In this document: piece by piece, positions 1 to 9,800 of the stretch
Position numbering within the stretch: the stretch's first letter is position 1
How the letters are laid out: each line of letters begins with the position of its first letter
Notes under the pieces: generated by a model
What the model was told of the DNA's origin: nothing
Seen by the model: only the letters and a program-made list of their open reading frames with translations
The model's database searches: none
Position numbers and translations under genes: made by a program
Source of the DNA: Gracilaria domingensis
Lineage: Eukaryota; Rhodophyta; Florideophyceae; Gracilariales; Gracilariaceae
NCBI GenBank assembly: GCA_022539475.1
Contig: VCMS01000140.1
Location: 141,437-205,436, forward strand
Direction of reading: 5' to 3'
Length of the DNA stretch: 64,000 bases

Positions 1-2005
1 ACTCCAAGCTCAGGCTGTTCCGAAAAAGCAAGGTTACACATGGTTACCTTCGGTTGCATGATAATGGGTTAAAGCCCGAGAAACATATATCTTTCTACCT
101 TCTGAGATTCTCCACGCGACAGAATCTCACATCCTTTGCATCTTCGGTAGAGTTTTCCACGACCTTCTCCGGTTTGTATTTCATACTTGTTCTGCTCCCT
201 TTCATCATTTTTTATCGGGGTCCTTACAAGCATGTCGTAACCTAGGTCCCATCAATAACTTCTCCTTCGCATGGGTTTTTCGAACACCCTATTGCATCAC
301 TTAAAGCCTGTTTCAACCTTCGCGCAAACAAATGTCGTGCGTTAAACTGTTTCACACAGTCAGTACATCCTTCCATTTTCATTCCTCGGATAGATTCCCA
401 ACGGGGCTTCATTACCTCTCGTCTCACAAATTTGCATCAATAATGGTCGCCTCCACCACGTACGGATGGCGTGAGCCCTCATCTCGAATGGCAAGATCCT
501 CTGGGCACGTGCAACTATCTCCTTCCCATCAACAACCAGCACACTGTCGTATTTCCAGTTCCAACTGTCTCACTCGTTCGCCCAGTTCCTTGCCGGTATA
601 TATCTCATCCTCGAAGCATAGCTCATCTTGTTCGTCTTTGGCGTATTGAGTATGGAGTCATGAGACGGTCTTCGCAACCACCAAACAAACTCGTCGTTAC
701 GTCAATGTGTATCGTCCTGCTCTTGTTACTGTCACGTTCGTTCCTTCCCTCCACGTCTGAGAGCCTTTCTCAAGGAGTGTTAGAACCTCTTGTTCTCTGA
801 CCTTAACCTCCAGTTTGCTCTTGTTCTTCTGAGCAAGTCGTGTACGCTCATTTTCAGACTTTGCTTGTCCTTAATTGTACGATTAAGATCTCTCTTCAGT
901 TTCCACGATCTTTTCCAAAAGTCGTATCGCGAGTAAGGGATTTCATCTTCATCTTCTTCCATTGGCACCATGCACGGAAAAAGCTCCGTGACAAAGCACC
1001 ACGATCAACATCTTTATGTTCCATAACTCTCTACGGCGTTTGCTATGACAGTGCCGATCGTTTCCCCACCCGTCTATTCTCATTTCCATGGTTCGTCCTT
1101 CTTCTGACCTGATTGAACCTGTTTCTCTGTGACTCACCTGTGACTGGGGTCGGTTGTATCTCGTCTTCGTCTTCGTCTTCCTTGTGTCTGGACCCAATAT
1201 GAGGGACGGAATCATGCCTGCCTTCGATGGGAGCCATATGCGTTGCATTTCCGGCGTCCACGTATCGTTTCGCCTCCACGTTATCCTTGTCCTCGACGTC
1301 ACTTGGAATATCTACTGCGTCCGTGGACTCCCGCTCCTTTCTTCCACTGCCTTTCTTGGCACGAGAGACACCCTCATTCATTTTCTCGTTCCTCTTCACT
1401 TTTCTCGAATCATAACTGTTACGTCTGTTCCGGCAGCGCTTCTGGTATCTCCCTATCCCCAGGTTCGGCTCTAGGTTCGGCTCTCACGATGGCGCAATCC
1501 ATGGTTTCCATCTCCGCATTGTCATCCGCAGTTCTCACCTTGTCGAAACAATCATCCGATACGAGGACCTTCTGTTCCTCCACTGCCTCTTGTCCTCCTT
1601 ACATTCTGACGTACAGCCGTTCTTCTCTTATTTCCTTTCATCGCTTTGACATCTACATTTCCATCATCACTGACCCTTGGCTCCTCCATTGCAGCCATGT
1701 GGCGTGTAACAGGCCCACGCATTGCACTATTCTTGGCTTGAACGGTTTCACTTACTGTGCGTTCCGTAGTGCATGTGGAAGCTCCTGACCTCCTTCTCGT
1801 TTTACTTCCGATACTGTAGATGAAGATTTTGGTTTGCGAAGTCCAGCACGAGGTGCTCGGCCTCGGCTACTACCTCTCCATTAGTAGCACTACTTCGTGG
1901 GACGACCGCGCTCCTACGTTTGGCCACCCCAGTATCCCAGCGCTCCGGCGGTACATATGCCTTTCGCGGTTTACCACCTGCATGCTCCGCACGTTGAGGG
2001 GCCAT
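1..2005 (-). pseudogene. decayed coding region, unknown protein, runs off the window edge
   Basis: On the minus strand the three frames take turns in carrying protein-like stretches. It starts with an ATG at 2005 (MAPQRAEHAGGKPRKAYVPP...). A Lys/Glu/Arg-rich segment at about 1043-1399 contains an EDEDEDE run, a coiled-coil-like charged segment lies at about 780-971, and further pieces follow toward position 360. No single frame stays open for more than about 120 codons, so there are many frame changes and stops. The polar, low-complexity composition resembles a nuclear scaffold or regulatory protein. I recognise no catalytic domain. It lies on the same strand as the methyltransferase/SET block upstream of it and may be another gene of the same island. 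It could instead be intron-rich, but the short, abrupt frame changes look like decay. Confidence 0.4.
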
Positions 2006-2466
2006 CCGAGATCCTTCGCCTTCGTGCGCGGTAGTATTACGGAACAGATATAGAAACGTGAACGATACTGAAGGTATATGATTGAGAGTGATATGTGAGG
2101 GTCACGTACTCGTGTGCAGGACTGATATGTGAAGGGGAGGGGAATTTAACCTCGTACTGCATATATGGAAAAAAGCATTCTGCAGCATTTGTGGCGGATC
2201 GGCATTCAATTCTGGACCTTTCCCGGGTCCATATTCCGGACTTGGTCCGATTTTCCCGGATGTTGCGCCCTGCATACACAAGTACGGCACTTTCAACGAT
2301 CTTTCATACCACTATATGCATCAATATGTTACACAGTACAGCTTCAGTGTACATATGAGTAGTATTTCTGCAACCATAGCACAAGTGTTCAATACAATTT
2401 ACTTCAACAAAAAGCTTTTCTCACTACATTGAGCCCATACGAAGTTCAAGGACATTGTCTGAGAAC
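2006..2466. other. gene-free spacer
   Basis: About 460 bases between the end of the SET remnant and the start of the decayed gene. I see no convincing coding region, RNA gene or repeat. It probably holds the 3' end of the upstream minus-strand gene and the promoter of the downstream one. Confidence 0.4.
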
Positions 2467-2988
2467 CTAGGTTAACCTTTCCCAAGGATATGTGGGTCCA
2501 TAGTCAACGTAAATTTCGTCGTGCTCCTTAATGTCCCTTGAGGCCGTGACTACGAGGAGTCTGTAGTTCTCCAAAAGTCCCAAAGTTGTAGCTTGATACT
2601 CTGTGGGCTGGCGAATGAATACATTTGATTTGCGTGCCATGTTAGAATCCATTTCTTCCAATTCCTTGTCCTCATCACCTTCACGATATGACGCGTCATT
2701 GATATAGCCCGCTACACAGAAAGGAGCAGGAACTATCCAGGCATGACCAGCGTTGACTTCAGTATCTTAATGCGGGAGAGTGTTGTACATTTGCCCCTTC
2801 ACCCTCACTTTCATGCAATACTTCCTGAACCGAGATGCAGTGGCCCCCAGCTTTCCGTCTCCATACGTCAAATGTGTGGTATTGCGTCGGCTTAGATCAT
2901 GATACACCAAGGTCCCATAAAAGTATCCAATAACCTCCCCTTCGGAAAACGCCCCTAGTCGTAAATACTCCATTTCCACTTGCTGCAT
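2467..2988 (-). pseudogene. SET-domain remnant, C-terminal part of the methyltransferase gene
   Basis: Two consecutive minus-strand stretches read as a SET domain, the catalytic fold of lysine methyltransferases. The first contains GEVIGYFYGTLVY, matching the start of SET domains (an auto-inhibitory 'GEVI.EY.G' strand). After an in-frame stop near 2766 the same frame continues through a GYINDAS segment, in the place of the family's N-H-S-C motif, and ends with TASRDIKEHDEIYVDYG, the typical final strand with its catalytic-site tyrosine. The last residues of the upstream methyltransferase frame (KHAASGNGVFTTRG) are the usual SET lead-in, so the gene very probably fused a DNA methyltransferase to a SET domain. 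A frame change near 2950 and the stop suggest that it is now broken, unless these are sequence errors. Substrate is unknown. Confidence 0.6.
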
Positions 2989-4834
2989 GTTTGATATTTG
3001 ACTTCTTCACATAGAGCCATAGCGATGTCGCCTCGACAGAGAGTAAAGTGTGACTGTCCAACGTAGTCATCTTCCCTTGTAAGGCAAGTGGCCACTCATG
3101 GAACGGTTTCTCTTTGTACGTAGTGATAAGACCAGGTTCATTCCAATAGGTGGATAGGTACGACATGATATGGAATGGGAAAGATTGGTACGATGGGAAT
3201 CCCTTGGGTGCATTCCATATAGTCGAAGTCTTTCGTTTCCGTTCAGGAAATTTGGCATCCACCACATAAGACGCTTGAACTACCTCATTCGTAACCGGTT
3301 CTTTCATCTTCAATTCATTGCGCCACACCTTTCTTGCGTAATGCACAATAGCATTGTGCTTGGCATGAGAGAAACACTGCTCATCTTGCTCACATCCAAT
3401 GAAACGCCGAGGCCCCTCAATATCCATACATGTCAGCGCGCACGAGAACGTCCCGGAGTAGAGATCAACCACAACATCCCCGGGATTCGAGAACCTCGCT
3501 ATCAGCTCCATCAGTAGCTGCCTCGACTTTTGTTCTGGACGAGCCTTCGCGGTTGGAATTCTTCTACCACTCTTCACTCTCCATCGGAGACTCTCCCCAG
3601 GCGTAAGATTTGGAACCTGGTCAATGATAGAATAGTGTCCAGGATAGCGAGCTGAAACGTAGTCGAAGTTCTGATAGTTTACTATTACCTTCTGTTCCGC
3701 GTACGGGTTTCCATTCCTCACGCCATGCACGGCGTACTCCGTCGCCCCAAACAGGTGAGTAGTATTACGCGCAGGGTTCTTCAAGGGGTTCGAACGAGAA
3801 CGAATGAAGTTCATGGGCGTCGAATCCACTAAGAATGATGCGGTTTTCTTTCCGCTTGCGTCCTCCGACTTGTGCTCTCGCAAAATCTCTTCCCAGTCTC
3901 CAAACTGGTCGATACTGCAGAACAGAACGAAATTTCCTCCTGGTCGAACCATGGATGCCATGATGTCCGCAGTATTGTCCATATCATCGTCAGCCAATTC
4001 GTCGTACTCGCTGTCGCGGATGCCATATGGTGGGTCTGTGAGCACGAACTGAACGTTGCCTTCCAAAGATGTATCCGATGGGAAGATAGTACCATGGGCC
4101 TCCACCAGTTCGTCATATCCGACACAATGCATTGAGAATTGCTTCTCCATGCTTCCTCGCACCACATCTAGAGCATTTAACGTGCGCGTGTCATCAAAGT
4201 CATGAGGGGGGAGAACCCCATCTGGAACGTTATCTTTCGCCGTAACAGAGGCACCAGGTGTATCACCTTCTTCATTGTCGCTATCGAGGATGACGATGAC
4301 ATCGGAGTTAACTGAGCTTTTCCCTGCGGCGTTCCTCTTGGAGGAGCTCGGAATCTGTATCGAGTCCTCAACCTTAACCGTGACGGTATTACTTCCTCCA
4401 TCCTGCCCTGAAGGAGCGGCCCTAGGGATAAGTCGAGATGGTTGGAAGTTATGTACAGACATCGCTTGACGAATAGGAGACACGTACTCTTCGGAGGATA
4501 CATTGAAACGGGGTGGTACTCGTGCGGGGCGGCCAGGTCTGAAGCTTTCCAACAAATTCCATCTTGACGTTGGGGACATTTGGTATAGGAAGCCATTCAA
4601 CACAATCTTGCTGAAATCTGCCAAGAATTCCTTTGCCAACTCCCGTAAGTTGGCTTCGATAGTATCCGGAAGAGTATGAACCCAAGAAACGGTGTCGTTC
4701 ACATCCAACGTGGGTTTCAGTTCTTCCCCCAACGTATAAAAAGCTGACTCCGGACTGTACCCAACAGAGCGGGATTCAATGACATGGAACCCAAGCGACT
4801 TCTTTCTACAAGCAGGTATGGCAGCAACATCTGC
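2897..4834 (-). CDS. DPPY-type DNA methyltransferase (beta-class motif order)
   Basis: A 611-residue frame (counted from a non-ATG codon at 4732; the frame is open from 4834). It carries TDPPYGI, the catalytic motif IV of amino-methyltransferases, at residues 232-238, and VVVDLYSGTFS, the S-adenosylmethionine-binding motif I, near 420-430, followed by GCEQDEQCF. Motif IV before motif I is the order of beta-class enzymes that make N6-methyladenine or N4-methylcytosine; DPPY favours adenine. An acidic Ser-rich linker with DSDNEEGD precedes the core. There is no ATG start of its own. The frame overlaps the end of the upstream ORF (4717-5634), so the two were probably one protein, with a frame change near 4.8 kb. 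C-terminally it leads into a SET domain. The neighbouring divergent gene is a dioxygenase. The methylation target is not predictable here. Confidence 0.72.
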   Translation of the reverse strand, partial: ADVAAIPACRKKSLGFHVIESRSVGYSPESAFYTLGEELKPTLDVNDTVSWVHTLPDTIEANLRELAKEFLADFSKIVLNGFLYQMSPTSRWNLLESFRPGRPARVPPRFNVSSEEYVSPIRQAMSVHNFQPSRLIPRAAPSGQDGGSNTVTVKVEDSIQIPSSSKRNAAGKSSVNSDVIVILDSDNEEGDTPGASVTAKDNVPDGVLPPHDFDDTRTLNALDVVRGSMEKQFSMHCVGYDELVEAHGTIFPSDTSLEGNVQFVLTDPPYGIRDSEYDELADDDMDNTADIMASMVRPGGNFVLFCSIDQFGDWEEILREHKSEDASGKKTASFLVDSTPMNFIRSRSNPLKNPARNTTHLFGATEYAVHGVRNGNPYAEQKVIVNYQNFDYVSARYPGHYSIIDQVPNLTPGESLRWRVKSGRRIPTAKARPEQKSRQLLMELIARFSNPGDVVVDLYSGTFSCALTCMDIEGPRRFIGCEQDEQCFSHAKHNAIVHYARKVWRNELKMKEPVTNEVVQASYVVDAKFPERKRKTSTIWNAPKGFPSYQSFPFHIMSYLSTYWNEPGLITTYKEKPFHEWPLALQGKMTTLDSHTLLSVEATSLWLYVKKSNIKHAASGNGVFTTRGVFRRGGYWILLWDLGVS

Positions 4835-5634
4835 TCACCATCACCAAAGCCTAAGGTTGAGGCAAAGAAATCCCATCCCTTACAAATCGTTTGCACTGCA
4901 TGTGCCATCCGTCTCCCATGCGTCTCATTCGAAGCTATGTAGTCGTCGACGAACTGCAAAGCTCTATGGGTTCCCTTCCCGGTCCTTCCTCTCTTCGCCG
5001 CTGGGAGATTTCTCTCCGAAGTTATATGCTTCACGAAAGAGAGATAGAGTAACTGCTGAAAACGAGTGGGAGGCCCAATCCTGAACGTAGTTCTCTTCGT
5101 CTGCTTACTGCCTGGACCATGTCGTTTGAAAAGGTCATTCCAGAAAGCCCGTTCTATGAACGAGTTACCGTTGTCGACATCCTTTTCAAGACTCCAGGTA
5201 AACAAATCTCTCACGCGCCGATCAGAATTCTCGTCGTCTAGATCAGTGATACCCGTATATTTGTAGACCCTGCTCAGAAAACGCACGTCCAGACAGATCT
5301 TCGTGAGTTCTTTTGCGGAGTAGTTTTGGAAAGGACCCTTGACCGCAGTGGTGATGAACTCTCGTGCACATGCCAGGTGTTCACGGTTTGATACAGCGTA
5401 TTCCACAAATTCCGTGTACCCAACTTCACGCGGATTACCAGTACCACTTCTTGAAGCGGCATACGCATCTCGCAACTCAATGAACAACCCCCAACATTTC
5501 AAGAAACGCGTTGCCATGCTGGCTGAATCGAACGACGCGCTAGAGGATGCGCTAGAGGATACCGTGCCGTGGTTCTCATCGGCCAGCACACTCTGCTTAA
5601 CAGTCCGAGGAGCGTCATTTCCGGTGGACGCCAT
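4717..5634 (-). CDS. unknown protein, N-terminal part of the methyltransferase/SET gene
   Basis: The frame is open from 5751. I prefer the ATG at 5634 (MASTGNDAPRTVKQ), since the upstream extension is hydrophobic and looks like leader noise. The product of about 305 residues has a Ser-rich N-terminus, then a helical, charged body without any motif I can name (for example GPFQNYSAKELTKICLDVRFL). Its last codons overlap the methyltransferase frame, and the protein-like sequence appears to pass from this frame to that one near 4.8 kb, so it is best read as the N-terminal domain of one large methyltransferase/SET protein. I looked for tyrosine-recombinase or DDE transposase signatures and found none. 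It faces the dioxygenase gene across the foldback repeat. Confidence 0.5.
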   Translation of the reverse strand: MASTGNDAPRTVKQSVLADENHGTVSSSASSSASFDSASMATRFLKCWGLFIELRDAYAASRSGTGNPREVGYTEFVEYAVSNREHLACAREFITTAVKGPFQNYSAKELTKICLDVRFLSRVYKYTGITDLDDENSDRRVRDLFTWSLEKDVDNGNSFIERAFWNDLFKRHGPGSKQTKRTTFRIGPPTRFQQLLYLSFVKHITSERNLPAAKRGRTGKGTHRALQFVDDYIASNETHGRRMAHAVQTICKGWDFFASTLGFGDGEQMLLPYLLVERSRLGSMSLNPALLGTVRSQLFIRWGKN

Positions 5635-5914
5635 GTAAGAAATGAGAATCGGAAAGGACGCGAAGTAAACGAGTATTGTGAAACGGTAGAAGTTTCGGAG
5701 ATGTTTAAATGGGTGGGAAGCGTCGGAAACGTCGGGAAGCGTCGGAAACAATGGTGGAGAGCGCGGTTGCGACGGATTACCGAAAACTGAGCGGGTAATG
5801 AAATAGAGAGACGAGAGTGGGATCTAAACACATCAAACCGGTGGGGCACCTCAGTATGTGCAGTGCATTATATGTCTAGTATGTAAAACCAACGTAGAAA
5901 ACACTGGGTTCGTA

Positions 5915-6548
5915 CATCTTTGAACATCGCCCGAGCGCCGTGTGAGAACCGCGGTTCGCCGAGTTCATAGCCGAGATCATAGCTATGATCTCGGCTATGA
6001 ACTCGCCGAACCGCGGTTCCGGCACGGCGCATCTGACGAAACGCCACGTGTATACCGCCGAAAGGACCCCCCCTGAGGACCCCCCTAGAGGACCGCTTGC
6101 TGGCGTTTATGTGGGCAGTGACGTCGAATAAACGGGAGAGCGATGGAGACGCGGATGACACTTCGGACACATTGTGTAGCAAGCGTGGAAGACGGAGGGG
6201 AAGGGCTTGAGGAGGAGAGACGATGCGGTGGGAGCGGAGCAGCGCACGGAGGGCGGCGGCCATCGACTAGGCGTCACTTATTCACTGCCCACATAAACGC
6301 CAGCAACACCACCAGGTAGTGGTGGCGTGGGTGAGAACAGGTGCTTTGGTGCGCATTGTGTAGTAGAAGTGGTCTCCAGGGGGTCCTCAGGGGGGGTCCT
6401 TTCGGCGGTATACACGTGGCGTTTCGTCAGATGCGCCGTGCCGGAACCGCGGTTCGCCGAGTTCATAGCCGAGATCATAGCTATGATCTCGGCTATGAAC
6501 TCGGCGAACCGCGGCTCCCACACGGCGCTCGGGCGATGTTCAAAGATG
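5915..6548. repeat. large foldback repeat between divergent genes
   Basis: The left arm (from 5915, CATCTTTGAACATCGCC) and right arm (ending 6548, GGCGATGTTCAAAGATG) are inverted copies of about 200-270 bp, with indels, around a unique core at roughly 6130-6270. Each arm contains a near-perfect palindrome of about 75 bp: 5946-6019, centred at 5982/5983, and 6443-6518, centred at 6480/6481. Both read AGATCATAGCTATGATCT at the centre and end in CCGCGG. The structure lies exactly between the methyltransferase gene (minus) and the dioxygenase gene (plus), so both have nearly the same upstream DNA. It may be a foldback or MITE-like insertion, or a symmetrical bidirectional control region. I see no clear target-site duplication. 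Confidence 0.8.
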
Positions 6549-6867
6549 ATGAAAGGCGGGGACAGTGGTCAACCAGGACGGAATCAGACATTGATCCAAC
6601 CATTTATAACCATCAGGAACTGTACCCACACTGCTCACGTGGGCATTGCAGCCGTTTTGAACGTGAGTGGTTGCGTCCATTGTGCTCACGCGAGAAAGGG
6701 CAGAGATTCGAACACGAGCGGTTGCAACTTCACGGGAGCAAACGTACGATTTGAAGAACACCAGGACTCGTGTATATCACACACACTGGCACCATATAAT
6801 GGATATGAGGGGACTAGGAAAGGGTCAAATGAGACGCTCTCGAAAGATGAGAAAGCCTCGACGAACC

Positions 6868-9800
6868 ATGGCACCACAACTTCGGAGCGGGACCAAAACT
6901 GCTGAACCGAACGCAGCGACGGGGAACGCATCCACAGCTATGAAGTCGAAGCCCGCACCAGGCGAAGAAGTGACCTTGTTGTTGGGAGGGGCAAGAGGGA
7001 ACAGAGCAGCGATTGGGAAAGCTGTTCTCGTTGAAGTGGACGCTGGTGGAGGGAAGACAACGTTCAGAAGGGAAATGCATGGACATGCTCTGCAGGGAAA
7101 ACCAGGGGAAGATGTAGTTGGTATATGGCGAGCGAAGATATCTCATGAGCTTGACACTCCCTATCCCTATCCCTTTAAGTGTGCCGATGAAGATTCTGTT
7201 CCGAAGACATTGACGGACATGAACAGGCCCGTTTTCTACGCCTGGGACCTGAACTTAATGTCTAAGGTGGGTGACGTCGTAAGCGCTGATGAAGGGGACA
7301 AGGGTGCTCCGAGTTCCAAATTTATCGCCCCTGAGAAGCCATCGAGTACTGCTGGGAAACGGGTGCGAGTGGTAGAACCTAAAACTCCATCCAGTGCCCG
7401 AAAGCGAATGCAGATGAAAGTGGCTCATGTGAAAACCCCGTCGAATGCTAAAAAACCCCAAGGCGGGAAACAAGCGCCAGTACTAAAGCTGAAAACACCA
7501 TCGAACGTTCACGGTGGTGGAAAGCAGATGCAAGAATTCAAGATGACCACGACCCCAGAGAGTGCTGTATCGGCATTTCGTAAACAAACTGCTACGATTG
7601 TGCAGTCTGGAGCATCGAGGAACAGCACTGCGGAAGCTATTACTCAGGCTGGAAATCGCAGTGGAGTGACAATGGAAGTGATTGAGGTGGATGAAGACGA
7701 AGACGAAGACGTGGTTCTAGTGAAGGAAAGCCTTGGAAGCAACGTCAATGAACTCTTTGATGAAGGTGATGTGATACCTCCTGATGATGTCGATACGAGT
7801 TTAGCGAGTTTGGTATTTGACTTAGATCATTACGAGTATGTGTCTGTTCAAGTCGATATTGAGCTCATTCAAGTTCCGGAAATGACTGTGAGAGGGTTGT
7901 TCCGGAATCATGTCGAGGCTCTGAAAGAAGAGATTGGACGCAAAAGCTTCTTACAGGCACTTGGGACCATGAGCGTTGCTGTTCTGTCTCAGGATGTGTC
8001 CGAGAAGGACATAGTGCAGAACAATCGCTTGAAAGTGAATTGTGTGCTGATTGATGGAGCTCATCGTTATGTAGCACTCAAAGAGCTCTGTGAATCTATG
8101 CCCAACATTAGGAATCTATGTGGAGGTCTTTCTGTTTCGCTGTGGAAGAGAAAAGATGGAAAGAAGATGACCACGAGGGAAATCTTGAGCCTTGGCAATG
8201 TGCTAAACGATGGATTGAAGCAAGCTCGTCTTATGGGTTTTGCTGACAAGGTGCATTTTATTGTGTCATTTATAAGGGTCCTGGTTGAGGAAGAGAAGAA
8301 GGACTTGAGCAAGATGACGAGGACCTCTGTCGCAGGTGCACTAAGTGTTTGCGGTATCATTGGCCAGTACAATATCAAGCATTTGGCAAGATTTGCAGAG
8401 ATGGGGTTGAAGGTGGCGAAAAGTCCTGGATTGCTGGAACATTTGGAGCGGATTTGTGGGGACTACCATGAGATTGGAATTTCTTGTATATCAAGTGATG
8501 AATTCTTTACCATGGATGAGCATACAACCCACTTCACGCTCGACGCTCTGGTTGCATACTTTTCCAGGAGGCGAGTGTCGAAACTGACGGGTAGTTTTGA
8601 AGACGTACGCAAATACTTCTTTATCTGCTGCAGAAGGCTTCAATCTTTGGCAGAGAAGCTTTCGAAGAAGAAGAAAGTTACATTGGAAGAAGCGTATGCC
8701 ATGAAGGTGGAAGTGACAAAGTTTGAAATGCGCACCGTTCGTGAGTACCTTGCAACACAGGCAGCACGAATTGAAGTACCTTCGAATAAGAAGCTCTGGG
8801 AAGGAAGGATTTCGAGAAGAGTCTGGATTGCTCGTGATAAGCTGGCAAAGAGTTTAGGGGTGGATATGTTGAAACCTGCCACTGGTACTACGCCGACTGA
8901 ACCACAGTCTGAGACCAAAGCGGTAGACGAGTCTACAACGCAGAGAATGGCCACACGTTCGGCAAGTAGGAAGGCCAAAGCGCCAGTGCGCAAGGGCTCT
9001 AAGGACTCTGATGTAGAAAGTGAAGAGAATATGCCATCGAAGACAAGAAGCATGAGGAGTTCAAGACGAAGCCGTCGACGAAGGAATGCAATGAGAGACG
9101 TGAACCCTAATCAACGGAAGAAGTCAAGGACGGAGGGTATTCAATCTGTTCAGGATGAAGTTATCAGTCATCTGCGGAGTCTTGGTGCGAAGGGGGTGAG
9201 AAACTTGTTGAAAAGTCATCAGATATCCATTGGTAGCGACACAGACTCAGATGGAGTACCAATTGTGGTCTCACAGGCAGAGGACACTGACCCGTTCGAT
9301 GACACAGTACCGCAGGTGTTGGCGCCAGGTCTGAAGAAGGCTGAAGAAGTAGCATATGAAGGTGACGATTCGTGGCTAAAGTTGGTGAAGACCTTACCAA
9401 GCAAGTGGCCGACTGGAGTGGAGAATGTCATTAAATCTGTGTACCCGTGGATGGATGCGATACATCTCCAGAAGCAACACCGAGGCCACTTGTTGGAGCC
9501 CAAGAACTTTGAAAGTGTGCACCATGCAGTCTTTTGGCATGCAGCGTATCATGGCCATAAACTCCTGAACGCGGCAATGGGAGGCATGGAGGTCGACGAG
9601 AAGACGTTATGGGGGGATGCACTGAAGAACGACTCTCTTGCGTATGTCTATTTTGTAAAGAAGAACGCCGAGCTTCGAGACAGAGGTTTCTGTATTCTGG
9701 ACGGCTTTGCATCGGATGGAGAGTTGGTGAAGCTGACAGAGAGTTTGAGCAAGCTCATTGACGGGGATGTTAGTGTGGAATTACTGGACTTCTTCCGAAG

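Noticed and set aside
4717-5751. Tyrosine recombinase or Crypton/DIRS-type integrase
   Set aside because: No R...H-x-x-R...Y pattern could be found, and no reverse transcriptase lies in the island, so the carrier class stays unassigned.
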